Assembly (NCBI RefSeq): GCF_947179165.1
Contig: NC_077247.1
Span: 10,379,001 to 10,443,000, forward strand
Direction: 5' to 3'
Origin: Solanum dulcamara
Lineage: Eukaryota > Streptophyta > Magnoliopsida > Solanales > Solanaceae
DNA: 64,000 bases
Shown: piece after piece, positions 46,527 to 58,141 of the stretch
Layout of the letters: every line of letters begins with the position of its first letter
How positions within the stretch are numbered: position 1 is the first letter of the stretch
Position numbers and translations under genes: made by a program
The notes under the pieces: generated by a model
Databases searched by the model: none
Told to the model about the DNA's origin: nothing
The model's input: only the letters and a program-made list of their open reading frames with translations

Positions 46527-47950
46527 CAATGTATATATATTCCGGAAGAAAATTGATAATATACATGTAACCACATTTGGTGATGCCTCCTGATCCTGTC
46601 TGCTATCTAAGGGGTAGATGCGATTCAAAGGACTATTAGAACTACAGTTTCTACCATGGCCTACTGGTGTCTGAATACCCTATCCCACGGGGTGCATAGC
46701 CATAGAAGAAGATGAACCAGCAACTAACCCAGTAGGCTGAACTGCACTCCATATGCTGCCTCTGAATGGACACTCCCTCATAACATGGCCTTGACAGCCA
46801 CAAGTAAAATAGGCACCTGTCCTAAAACGGCATTCCCCAAAATAATCCATATCACAATAAGGACACTAAGGCAAAGGTGGCCTTGACTGACATGATCCCC
46901 TGTTCATCTGTGAACCTGGAACCCTGGAGCTTTGACCGGCTCTTGATTACCCTGTTCTATTGAATCCCCTACCCATGAACTATGGGGGTGCACTCTGGGC
47001 TTGCTGGAAAGGATACCTACTATATTGCTGAGGTTGCTCACCTCGAAACTCCCCCAAATAACAAACTGGCCTAACTCTCTTATGTTGGACCCTATTATAA
47101 TCTCTATCAGGATACGCCTCCACTCCTTATACATACGCCTGTACCCAGGCAATATCCATGCCTGGCTGAGAAGCCATGTCCATACAGCTACCAATCAAGT
47201 GACAATCCTTCCCCATCATATAGCAATACACCCTATCATCCATATTAACCACAATAGTAGGTGCATGTCTCGCCAACGAGTCAAACTCAAGGCTGTAATA
47301 TCTAATGCTCCTGCCATTCTTCCTTAACTGTAAGAATCTATCAACTCTGGCTCATTTTATTTCTAGAGGTAGAAAGTGGATAAGGAAGGCTTCCACAAAC
47401 TTATCCTAGACTGCTAAAAGAGCACCCTCGCCCCTTGATAATTCCATGGACTCATACCAATTAACGGCTAGGTCACGCAGCCGATATGAAGTAAACTCAA
47501 TAAACTCAGTCTCAGAAGCCCTAATTATTCTCAACGTATGCTGCATCTGTCGAATAAACTCTTATGGGTCATCTACGGGTCTCAAATCATAAAACTCTGG
47601 AGGGTTATAGGTCAGAAAGTCATGAACCCTCAAGCTATCATGTCTATCTACATCACCGGCTCCTATCCCATGCCTTTGAGCCTACCCTGCCATTATCTCA
47701 GTCAGCAACTGAACTGCATCTCTCATGGCCCTATCTTCTGGCCCTGGCTGTGGGGCTGGAGGCTCAGGTACTAGAGTCACGGGATCTGTAGCTGCTCTAA
47801 ACTCTAATGGAGGCGGCGTAGTAGAGCTTGCCAACTGGAGCATAATCCCTGGCATAGTCTGGCATGAGCTCTAGTAACTCTCGGGGTCTGACTAGTTTCC
47901 CCTGCTACTTACTTGCCCTTCTGGATAGTTGTTGCTTTCTTTAGAGACAT
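46527..47950 (-). pseudogene. Element C: gag with the start of protease, broken
   Basis: The likely ATG is at 47950-47948 on the minus strand (MSLKKATTIQKGK). The capsid-like domain lies at about 47200-47660 and the zinc knuckle at about 46770-46870 (CPYCDMDYFGEC, then GHVMRECPFRG). The protease start follows (NRIYPLDSRQDQEASPNVVT, CILSIFFRN at about 46530-46610). Homology breaks off just before the active-site DPGS. At least five stops or frameshifts interrupt it; the fragments correspond well to J gag. C is therefore a gag-only derivative of the same lineage. Confidence 0.87.
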
Positions 47951-48129
47951 CACTGCACGCATGAGGATATATCAGCAAGATATCATCCTAATAGCATAGC
48001 TCTATCGCATGATGTAAGGCAAAAAACAAAGACAACATCCTAAATATCTTGTAGCCTCTTCTTTATAGATGTGGTGCAAAGTACACTATTAAACAAGACT
48101 CTACTAGACACAGTATGTAGACACTCCGA

Positions 48130-48154
48130 GGATGATCTACTCTGATACCATTTT
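48130..48154 (-). promoter_or_regulatory. Primer-binding site of element C
   Basis: The minus strand reads AAATGGTATCAGAGTAGATC directly inside the 5' LTR, the initiator tRNA-Met type. It marks 48155-51304 as the 5' LTR. Confidence 0.9.
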
Positions 48155-51100
48155 TATCATGACCCAACCCCTTAGGTCATGACGGGTGTCAAAACTGGAC
48201 ACTCGTGTATACCCCTTGTAGTCGTAGGTAAACCTATCGCCTGTTTGGGTCACAAAGTATCAATAGGAAACACAACTTATAAGTTGATGAGTCTATCGTA
48301 GCATATGGGATCGTCCCATTATAAACAAATACGCGAGCTGATAAGGCTACCACGACAAATGGAACATCCCAAAGCATAAGTCATACAGAGAAAACTAAGC
48401 ACACATAAATACACAACTCACACACGTATCTACAGACCTCTAAGAGTAATAGTGATAACATATGGTAGGACAGGTCCCCCGCCGTACCCCTGAATAAACA
48501 AATATATACACTGAAATAGCAATACCAAAAATGAGGCTCCGATATAATGGAGCTTTTCCCAAATAGATGGGTAGAGTCCTACGCTGGCGGATCTCCAAAG
48601 CACGTATTTGTATCCGCGGGCATAAAATACATCCCTCCCGAAGAAAGGGGGTCAGTACGATACATGTACTAAGTAGATAAAGCATAACACAGCAAAAGTG
48701 AGATTACAACACAATTAGAGATGCAGGAATCAAGTATAACCTTCAACAAACTACTGTACCTGCATCTCATAAAATAACTCGTATATACCCTCGTCAAACC
48801 CCATACCCGGCCCTCCAGGGGACTCAATGAGAGCTTATATAATCATATATCATACCCAGCCCTTTATGGGGATCAGTCATACCCGGCCCTTCATGGGACT
48901 CAATGAATAATCATGTCATCATACATTGTACCCGACCCTTTGTGGGACTCGGTCATACCCGGCTCTTCATGGGACTCGGTGGAAGATGTATTAACAGTAT
49001 ATACGAGTAGAGTAGTGAGTCACCATATGCAATTAGCTCATAATCTTAGACTCGGTATTAGGGGCCATATCAAATGCCATTAGGGTCCATATCAAATGGA
49101 GTCTCAGAATCATAGACTTGCATCAAGATAATGCTACACAACTTATTCAATCAAAGATATTTATCATCATAGAGTCTTTAGAAATAGGAGCTTACATACT
49201 CAGTCACTACTCAACATATAGAAGGCTCGAGGTTAGTAGTTCAACTACTCTAGGACTTCTAACATTCAGGGGTGAACACAAGTCATGAATTATGTCCGAA
49301 ACTTATAAATGGAACTCCCTCCAAACTCATATCATATATCAATTCCCTTACGTTTAAGACCCTTCAAAATGAAGGAGAGATAGACTTTACATATACTACC
49401 CTTGATCATATAAAAGCCTTAAAAGGCAATAACTAAACTATTATAGGAGTTTTAATACTAAGAAGTGGGTAAGAATTATGAGTCATGTATGGAGTTTTAT
49501 GCATGGAATTATTCCCACATTTCATACACAAACCACTTATGGTTAATACATGCCAACAGAAAAGAAGGATAGCTTCACATACTCATCACTTCCTAATGTA
49601 TAGAAGGCTTGAGAAGCCCTAGTTCAATTACTGTAAGAGTGCTTTCATCAAACAGTAAATAAGGACCATCAATTACGCTTGGCATTTATGAGTAGATTTA
49701 CCCTCAATCTCATATCATTTATTACTTAACTTGAAGACATGCCAAAAGAAAGGAAGAGATAAGCTTTACATACCTTTTATCGAGTAATTGTAACCACTCT
49801 TGCTTCGTCGCCTTTTGAAACTATTGAACACGAAGGTAATACTAACATTAATAACCTTCAACTTTCCACCTACTCAAACTATAACCAAGCATCCATAGGA
49901 ATCATTTCCTTATGTGCCTTTCTCAAGTAGTTTATTAATCGGTTAAAAAGTTAATGGACATCGGGCAGCACTTCCCCTATAATTTGCCCTATCCGAACTT
50001 CCAATTACATACTTAATTACTAAATCCAACAAACAACAACAATCATCAGCTCATATACAGGTCAACTACTTCAACATTATGCCATACAAACTCCAAACAA
50101 CTCGCTTAAAACTATGATACCAAAATAGGGTTTTTAATCTCTATTTCGTAAAGCCTTTTACCACACGAAACGGAGGGTTGTGTGGCTGCAACCAGAAGCA
50201 CCCACACCTCTTTTGACCCATTTTACAGCCCTGCAACACACCATAAAACCATATCCAAAGACAACGCCACAATCACAACAACACTATACAACCTTAACAA
50301 TTTTAATTCGGCTAGAATGACATCAATTTTGTTCTCTTACAACGTCCAACCTACTTATATATTTTTCCTACTCCCAACTTCATTTAACACATGTAATACA
50401 TTCCATAACAATATTATTAACTCCACTTTGAAAGGGAAGACCTTACCTTGTCCAAAACTTGCAAAAACAAGCCTCGGAAGTTTCCTTAACATATTGAAAC
50501 TTAGCGGACTGTTTATATCACTTCTTTACTGCCACAAAATGAAATTTTACATTATTAACACCTTTCTTTCATCGTATTATACCGTAGATAATTAATTTAC
50601 GAAACGAAATAGGAGAACTCACCTTATTTTCCTCCAAGCCGTGGCTGCCTTTGTTTTTCTCTAACGTTTTTTCCTTTCTTTTTTCGGCTAAGTGCAGCTG
50701 AAGAATGAGTTATATTTTAGCTTATAAAACATATATACATATCCTTAGGAGGTGACACATGGCAGCCCCTAGAGATGACATATGGGAGCCCCTTATGGCG
50801 CCACCTCAATCATGCACCCACTCCGTTGCTGCCACGTGGAAGTATGGGACCCACCTTAAGTAGGTGCATCACCTACTTGGTCGTAGGTGCATCACCTACT
50901 TGGTCGTAGGTGCATCACCTACTTAGTCCAAGTAGGTGCATCACCTGCTTGCTTCGTAGCAGGTGCTACGTCTCCTTCTGTCTCTTCCGTGCATTCATAA
51001 TCTCATCTTACTTTAGGAGTCTATGTGATCCTTGCTAGGGAAGCTCAACATGTACTATAGTAGCTTAAGTATGTAAGACGTCCCAGTTGGTAGCTTACGC

Positions 51101-51304
51101 AAGTAAGTCGGATCCCATGACTTGTTATTTTCCCCCAACTTATTTCAAAACCTTATAGACCTATTTTCAACCATCACTCTTATGAGGCATCACGTCCTCC
51201 TATCCTTAGATTTATTTGATAATGATATGGATAACCTAGGTCACAAGACAACTTTTAAGAAGCTTAAGAAGACATTATGAAGTACAAGGGTATGGGGTAT
51301 AACA
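48155..51304 (-). repeat. Element C 5' LTR (full length)
   Basis: About 3.15 kb, ends TATCATGACC (48155, decayed from TGTCATGACC) and GTATGGGGTATAACA (51304). It matches the split 3' LTR and shows the empty site of element B. U3 carries four clustered palindrome copies (50858-50950) and a G-box CACGTG (50833-50838). The antisense 137-codon frame at 50182-50595 has a shorter counterpart in the other LTR and is treated as chance. Confidence 0.95.
50858..50950. repeat. Cluster of four palindromes in the C 5' LTR
   Basis: AAGTAGGTGCATCACCTACT repeated four times with a spacing of about 22-25 bp. Each has 9-bp arms (AAGTAGGTG / CACCTACTT) around three bases. The last copy has one mismatch (CACCTGCTT), and the two middle ones lack the first AA. 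Confidence 0.93.
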
Positions 51305-52753
51305 CATTATCCCGCTACCTCAGTTCATAACGGTTCAAGAGCATCCTCTATAGCAATAGAGATCATAGAAGGCACAACCTTTTTCAATCTTGAGTATCTC
51401 ACCTCAGCTAAATTTGATAGATTGCGCATTTTATAAATCAAAGCCTGTGTGAATGGAAGATGAGGTGTACAACCAATTGAAGGGGCTGTAGAAGTAGATG
51501 GGGTAGAAGATAAACCTAGCACATCAGAAGAAGAAGGCATAGTGATAGCCTTCAAAGACTTTGTATCAACGACTGGCATAGGGTCAACTAGTGGAGGCCT
51601 TTTCCTAGCATCAACATCATTCAAATAATCTCCCTCAATTTGAAAGATGTCACTAGATGATGCATGTACCAGTCTCACATCTATAGACTTAATAAAAGGT
51701 ACCCTTGCACACTCACACAAGTCAGTAATTAGAACAGGGAAAGGCAGTGATGTCTGCTGCTACCTGACCCTCAAAATGATCTCTGGAATGAGAATAAAAC
51801 CTAATTTTAGGCCCTCTCTAGCCATGATACTACCCAACAATGCAACTTTGGGATGCCGTAAGATAGATTTATTCTGACTAGGCATTAACGTACTACTGAT
51901 GAAACCAAACCAATACCTAGTAGCCACATTGATATCATTCTTTTTTATCACAACCCCTTTCTCAATCCACGGTGGAGTAATATCTGAAATCAATGGGGCT
52001 AGTCATCCTTTTAAATCAACCAAGGTGCAGGTTCTGATTTTTTCCACTAGAGAATGACAATAACAATAAGTGCACTCCTAGGCTTTATTGATATCGGTTT
52101 TATTGTATTTGACCTCCTTACCACGAACCGTCACAACTTCAAGCATCTTTACTGTAATTGCCTTTTCCTTACCCTTTGGGGGGGAATTTGGATATGCCTC
52201 ATAAAATTCACGAACCCATAAAGGAACGTAAGGAGTTTAAGCTCTAGTGAAATGATTGAATTTATGAAAATAGATAGTCCTCTGAATGTCCGAGGACCTA
52301 TCGACTACTGCATCAGTAGAGAGTCATTTTTGGTTCAAGATTGTATGAAGATTCCTAGATTTTAACTGATTCATAGAGCGAGGTGACAACCCTATTCTTT
52401 GTTGGGTCATGAGCTTCTTTGGAGCATATTTCAATATGGTGGCAGTCGCGGCCCTGTTCAGTAGCTAAGGGAGTTGGCTGAGATTCCACAATTGGAGCAT
52501 GCACTTGGGTTGTGGACCCCTTATCTTGACATCGTGGAATATCATCATTAGATGAGGAGTCCTGAGAAATCGATTCCTCTACTACTTTATGCATACCTTT
52601 CCCTTGGTCCTTTGTACTTATATGCCGAGGTGGACATTGAGTAGGTCAGTGAGGCTCGGATGGTTCAGATATAGTGATGTATCAAGCTTTCTTTCTAGGT
52701 GGGTCAACTACTTCATCGATAAGACGGCATAACGGGTTCTTATCCCTATCCAT
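51305..52753 (-). pseudogene. Element E: post-pol ORF, N-terminal and central part
   Basis: The start ATG is at 52753-52751 (MDRDKNPLCRLIDEVVDPPRKK). Recognisable segments follow on the minus strand: NRVVTSLYESVKI (about 52355-52395), SSYNLEPKMTLY, then [20 protein letters not shown] with [16 protein letters not shown] (51760-51930) and LPFPVLITDLC..ARVPF (about 51690-51750). A Ser/Pro-rich linker leads to LIYKMRNLSNLAEVRYSRLK (about 51370-51430). The order and motifs match the Solanaceae 'putative plant transposon protein' (Transposase_32-like) family. Several frameshifts and stops are present; element C interrupts it at 51304, and the rest is at 33200-33649. Despite the family name I see no catalytic motif; the function is unknown. 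Confidence 0.85.
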
Positions 52754-54290
52754 ACCTACACACTAGATGTCCAGCAGAATACATTGGGTGATAATTTAGT
52801 TAAAACACAAGTAAACAAAGTCAATTGGGTGAAACATAGGATTTAAGAAGGTTGATGATCGCCAAAGCAAGAGTAAAGTTGTCTAATGATTAAGGCGGGC
52901 TAAGTCGAGCTTGCCAAACACAGAAAGCCAAAGGGGTATCACATTAGGCGAGCTTCTGACCTAGTTGGTGATAAGACAAATATCATTGGTAGGGATGGTC
53001 AGCTTGCTAAAAGGGCGAGGGAAAGTGAAGAATGGCGAGTCGTGGAGGCGTATCAGTGAGCCATCAGTAGGTCACTGAATCATTTAAAGAGAACTTACAC
53101 TTTAGATCAAAAAGGGTGAGTAAACTCGACCTGTTGCGACTGTGCAAACACCTAGGCGAACTCGTATTAGCCCATAAAACAGCCACATCCACAAATTTCA
53201 AAACAATTCTGAGTAATGATTTCCCTCACAGGCATTTCAACCATTCCCAAATAGAAGTTACACATAAATGACAGAATCCCCCCATTACCCAACAACATAA
53301 TAGCTTCAATTTCCTTTGAAATTAAGCAACTCATTATGAATTTAACAAAATTCGCCCTTAAGAATGATGTCACTCATCTATCATTGGGCAAAATTAGGAA
53401 TTCACGGAGTCGGGGTAACTTAGACTTCACCGCCAAATAGGCTATTAAACATACTTGAAGCCATAGCATTTAACATTGAAAGATTCCCCATGCAAATCAG
53501 GAAAAAGGTGTCAATAAGAGTTTCAACCAACAAACAATTACAAATTTGAACATTTGACAAAAACGACCTCATGTATTCAAAGTTAGGAACATCTAAACCA
53601 ATCAAAGTATTAACACAACAATAGAAGCAATACAAAACATTAAACAAGGAAACACACTTGTAAAATTCTAAAATGATTAACAATAGAAAAATGGATGAGA
53701 GCACAAGTTTAATCCACACATATGCGAGAGAGAGAGATAATCAAATGAAAGAAAATACATTGAAATAAGGGAAATAGAGGAGGTGGACAGTGAAGGAAGA
53801 TAAAGGAGCGAAATTTGAAGAGTTGGAAATTTAAATAAAAGAGGGCCCTTTTTAATTCCAAGTTTCCTTTCAAATCGATGAGGAGCAACTAACATTTCCA
53901 ACAAGTTCGGTGGGTCGCCAATCAACCCAAAGATTACTGAGTGTGTTGTAATCCTTAGGGTCTTGGTTGAGTGAATCGGCGAGGACGATGGAACTCACCA
54001 ACACAAGTAGGTGAGTTTGGAATCGTACACTAGATCGCCAATAGTTATAGAACACCTAGGAATTTTAAGGTCCTCCAGAGGTCTAAAAGGCGATCTCAAA
54101 TAGGCTAGCTTTAGTACTTCGGTGAGTCACCAAGTGGAATTGTGGCTCGCCTACTAGGTTTGGCGGCTTGCCAAATGGGTCCTTTTACTTGCCTACTGAG
54201 GCACTTCAATCGAGTCCAACTTCATCCTACACAATGAACACACAATTATTGAAAATCACTAAAACTTGTGTTGCCTCCCAAGAAGAGCTT
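52754..54290 (-). other. Element E: noncoding stretch between pol and post-pol ORF
   Basis: About 1.5 kb without a supported gene. It contains several GGCGAGC/GCTCGCC-type motifs and pyrimidine-rich tracts upstream of the next ORF on the minus strand. In Athila-type elements the extra ORF is thought to be expressed from spliced or separate RNA, so this may be its leader; that is inference. Frames such as 53420-53719 have no recognisable domain. Confidence 0.5.
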
Positions 54291-54480
54291 AGTTAACGTT
54301 GTGGCATCATGTGGAAATGCATTCAAGCATCGTCTAAATACATCACTCCAATCATCCCTAGACTAGGGCCTTCACCAAAATATAACTTGAGCACTTCCCA
54401 TTACATTGAATGTTTACCCGTCTTTGTTTTCAACCTCAATAGCACCATTTGCAAACACATGAACCACTTTAATAGCAGCT
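54291..54480 (-). pseudogene. Element E: integrase C-terminal tip
   Basis: The minus strand reads IKVVHVFANGAIEVENKDG followed by YFGEGP and a LDDA end. This corresponds to the C-terminus of Athila integrase (VFPHGAIEVEN.., then a YLGE-like run). It is joined directly to the start of the RNase H region, so most of RNase H and integrase is deleted. Confidence 0.75.
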
Positions 54481-55731
54481 TAAATAAGTTTCTCTTTTAA
54501 GAACAAGATGGCCTTGACATAAGCATCATCAAAATCAAACACCCTATCTTTCTCAAGCAACTTGGACAACAGATAGGCCACCTTAGAGAAATCCTTGATG
54601 AACCTTCATAGAATCGGGCATGTTCTAACAAACTCTAGACACCCTTTACTTATATAGGAGGACGCAAACCTGCAATCACTTCCACCTTCACTTGGTCTAC
54701 TTTAATGCTATGTCCTGAAATTTTATGACCCAATACAATACCTTTTTTTACCATAAAGTGTCACTTCTCTGAATTCAGTACAAGATTCATTTTGACATAT
54801 ATTTTCAACACTTGACTAAGATGTTCAAAGCATGTATCAAATGTGTCCCCCACCACCGAGAAATCATCCATAAAGGCTTCCATGGTATCTTCTACCATGT
54901 TGGCAAAAATGGATAGCATACACCATTGAAAAGTCGTGGAAGCACTGCATAACCCTAATGGCATCCGCCTAAAACAAAAAGTGCCATATGGGCATGTGAA
55001 AGTTTCTTCTCTTGATCCTTAGGGTAACAAAATTCTGATTATACACCGAGTACCCTTCTAAAAAGTAATACCAACCGTGACCTGAAAGACGATCCAATAT
55101 TTGGTCCATGAAAGGCATAGGAAAATGGTCTTTCTCTGTGCAAGCATTTAGCATCCGATAATCCATGCATACACTCCAATCAGTAACCAGTCGCATTGAC
55201 AAAAGCTCAATCTTTTCATTTAGAACTACAGTCATGCCACCCTTTTTAGGAACACAATGCACCGTCTCACCCATTTGCTATCATTAATGGGATACACAAC
55301 ACCCGCATCAAGTCACTTAATTATTTATTTCTTCACCACTTCTTGCATTAGAGAGTTTAATCTCCTTTGGTGCTTGATGCTAGCATTGCTATCGCTGGCT
55401 AGCTTAATCTTGTAGGTACACATATCGGGAGAAATGCCTACAATATCGATCATTGTGCACCCAATAGCTTTGATGAATTTCTATAACATGCTCACAAGAG
55501 CATGCACTTTTTCCTCGACTAAACCAGCAGCTATTATGATGGGCAAAGTAGAATTTTTCCCCAAGAACATATATTTAATATGAGATGGAAGTACCTTAAG
55601 CTCAAGCTTTGGTGGTTCATCTATAAAAGGCTTGTCGGGTAGTGAGTCCCTATTTTTTAGATCAATCTATAACTGCTCAGGGTTATAGGGATAGGAACCA
55701 ATACCCGTAAGCGCTTTTACCACTTTAACAT
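54481..55731 (-). pseudogene. Element E: Athila-type reverse transcriptase, broken
   Basis: Minus-strand motifs in order: ALVSMLKF-like KAIGCTIVDIVGISPDMC (about 55420-55480); IKHQRRLNSLMQEVVKK (about 55330-55385); CVPKKGGMTVVLNEK (about 55215-55260); VCMDYRMLNACTEKDHFPMPF (about 55110-55180); then MPLGLCSASTTFQWCMLSIF and the catalytic MDDFSVVGD (54761-54964). The FMDD box is intact. LEKDRVFDFDDAYVKAI follows at about 54500-54555. The wording (QRRLNP.M.EVVKKE, KKGGMTVV, SVVGD) is specific to the Athila lineage. The N-terminal side is cut at 55731 by element D. Confidence 0.9.
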
Positions 55732-56477
55732 TGTCACGACCCACATACGAATGTGATGACACTCATCTCTACCCATCAAGATAAGTCAGCCTAAAACTCA
55801 ATGAAAAGTGAATGCAGAAGTAATTAAGATAAAGCGAGGTTTAATTTATTCAAAGACAAATAAATAATCTCAAATTCCCCAAGACTGGTTGTCACGTATA
55901 CAAGCCACTAATACATTACTGAAGTACGAAAGAAAATACAGTCACAATGTCTTTGTCTCTAGAATAGGACTAAAACATAATAAAAGAGTAAGATGTGTCC
56001 GCTAGATAGATGTAACAGCTACCTCAATACTCGGAATGATAGCCTCAGATGTAGTAGAAAATAGTAGGAGATCAAGCAGGTCCGGGCTCATAACCTACAC
56101 AAGTGTAGAAGCGAGGGGTGAGTACCAAACAACACGGTACTCAGCAAGTGGACAACTAAAACTAAGCAAAGCTCAATAGATACAAGTACTCATGTCCTCC
56201 CAACCAAACCTTCTTGACTACAACCTACATAAAACTAGTCCAACTCTACACTTGTACAATAATAGCAGTAATATTTTCCATGAATACTCATCAATAGTCT
56301 CATCAATGAATCATATCAAGTCAAGTTCAGCATATACAGAGCAATAAAATGGTAAACACTAATTCACAAATATCAACAAAATGTGATGAATGCAATGAGA
56401 TGATGCATGTATATTCTATCGGTACACATCTGATGAATTATAGTCTGAAACCCATGGGGGATATTTCTATCCATGTA

Positions 56478-56640
56478 ACCTGCCATGGAGCGTGTGCCCC
56501 GTCCTCTCAATATATATATCTTTCCATGGAGCATATGGCCCAACCCTTTTGTTTCATAATACCTGCCACAGAGCGTGTGGCGCGACCTATTTGTTTCATA
56601 ATACCTACAACGAAGCGTGTGGCCTGACCCCTTTTATTTT
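56478..56640. repeat. Tandem repeats in the D 3' LTR, four copies
   Basis: A roughly 43-bp unit of the type CCTGCCACRGAGCGTGTGGC with TTTGTTTCATAATA occurs four times. The 5' LTR has only three copies (63346-63460). Confidence 0.88.
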
Positions 56641-57789
56641 ATATCATTTTCAGTCTCAACACAATATGTCAAAACCAATGCAATCAATTCATGTTCATAT
56701 AATTCACGATAATAACATGACAACAACAATAATTTTTCCTATCTCACATCAACCTAGTCATTTCACATGTCCAAAATAAATTCATAATCACAACATATCA
56801 ATTCCACCAATACATGTCATTAGATCACCATTTTATACCCTCATCTCCATTTTTAAGGTCAATCATACATTCAATAACTCATTCCAATTCTCAGTACTTC
56901 CCAGTACACATAGCACGGAAATACAAGCATCTACAAGCTTAAACTGAGGTTTAGAAATTCATTTGCCTCAATTAATCAAGCAATCACTCCGAACTTGAGC
57001 CTTCCCTTTTCGTTAGGCCTCCAAATCAACATAATCTAGTCAAATAAATAATCACAATAAGATTTTCAATACAAAAAAAACCCTTATTATCATATGTCTA
57101 GCCTAGACAAAAAAATTTAAGCAAATCTATAAACACGTTCCTAATCTTGATGCTACTTAATATGTCAACTCCCATATTTTATGAATTTTAAAACTAGGAT
57201 TAAACCTCAATTAAATTGAATAATCACTTTAAAACTTAAGCCTTTTGTAACGCTTCCGAATGATCAAAATTTGTTCAAATATAAAATCTTCATAAGAATA
57301 GGAATCCAATGACACCCATATTGCTATAATTATTTTCGAATAAAAACAATTGGGTCAAAAAGTCATCCTGAGTCATTGAAGTCAAATATGAAATTTTCTT
57401 GCCGATTAGTTCACTCATGATAAAAAAACTCACATGTCAAATTTTAGCTAAAATGGATCGTTATTCGATCCCCAAATCAAGATTTTATGTAAAGAATCCT
57501 ACGGTCATATTTTCTTATTTTAACATTATTTCTCCACCAATATACCCTAAAAATATGTTCATTATCACATAAATATTTAATGACAAGGATGAGAAAAATT
57601 ACCTTGACGCTTTGGAATAAAAATCCATATTTCTCTCTTCTCCTTTATTTTTATTTTCCCCTTTGGAATGAAAATCCATATTTTTCTCTTCTCCTTTATT
57701 TTTCTTTTCCCTTTTCTTTTTTTTCGTCCTCCGTATTTTTTTTTGTAGTTTCTGCATTATTTTTTTTCTTGTTTACGCCTTTGCTGCAC

Positions 57790-57837
57790 ATCTGATGGCT
57801 TAATGCCATCAGATTTTATATATATATATATATATAT
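57790..57837 (-). promoter_or_regulatory. TATA tract followed by a hairpin in the D LTR
   Basis: In element sense (minus) a (TA)n run ending TATAAAA (57815-57837) is directly followed by ATCTGATGGC-ATTAA-GCCATCAGAT (57790-57814). This is a perfect 10-bp stem with a 5-base loop. The hairpin lies where transcription should start, about 20-35 bases after the TATA. Confidence 0.65.
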
Positions 57838-58141
57838 TATTTTTTCTCTTTTCTTTTATTATTATTTATTTTCTTCTTTTTCTTTTCTAAATTAATCATG
57901 TACTAAAAGTGACAAACCCTACTAACCTATTTTATTAAATATAAGAAAAGTGCTATAAGTATTAAATAAATTAACACTTTAGCCCACTAATTAAATTAAT
58001 TCACTAAAATTATCCCTCAACTAATTAACCGAAGTTACCGAAAGGTCCAAATTTTTTAACTTAAATTTATGAAAAGGGTCTTCTATGAAAGGAGGGAGAC
58101 TCGTTCTAAAAATGACCTAACGGTTCATTACATTTCCACCA

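Larger units (their letters stand above)
55732..58132 (-). repeat. Element D 3' LTR (full length)
   Basis: About 2.4 kb. On the minus strand it starts TGTAATGAACCG (58132) and ends GGGTCGTGACA (55732). It matches the partial LTR at 62647-64000. It is flanked on the left by AACAT (55727-55731), the candidate target duplication, whose partner lies outside the window. It has a TATA plus hairpin near 57790-57838 and a short tandem array at 56478-56640. Confidence 0.93.

Noticed and set aside
50182..50595. 137-codon antisense frame in the C 5' LTR with a similar frame at 44900-45259
   Set aside because: The similarity exists because the two places are the two LTRs of one element. There is no recognisable domain, and the composition is that of translated LTR sequence.
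53420..53925. Two overlapping hydrophobic frames (99 and 82 codons) as an env-like membrane protein of E
   Set aside because: They overlap in different frames, lack a start context and family motifs, and lie in a pyrimidine-rich noncoding stretch where hydrophobic translations are expected by composition.
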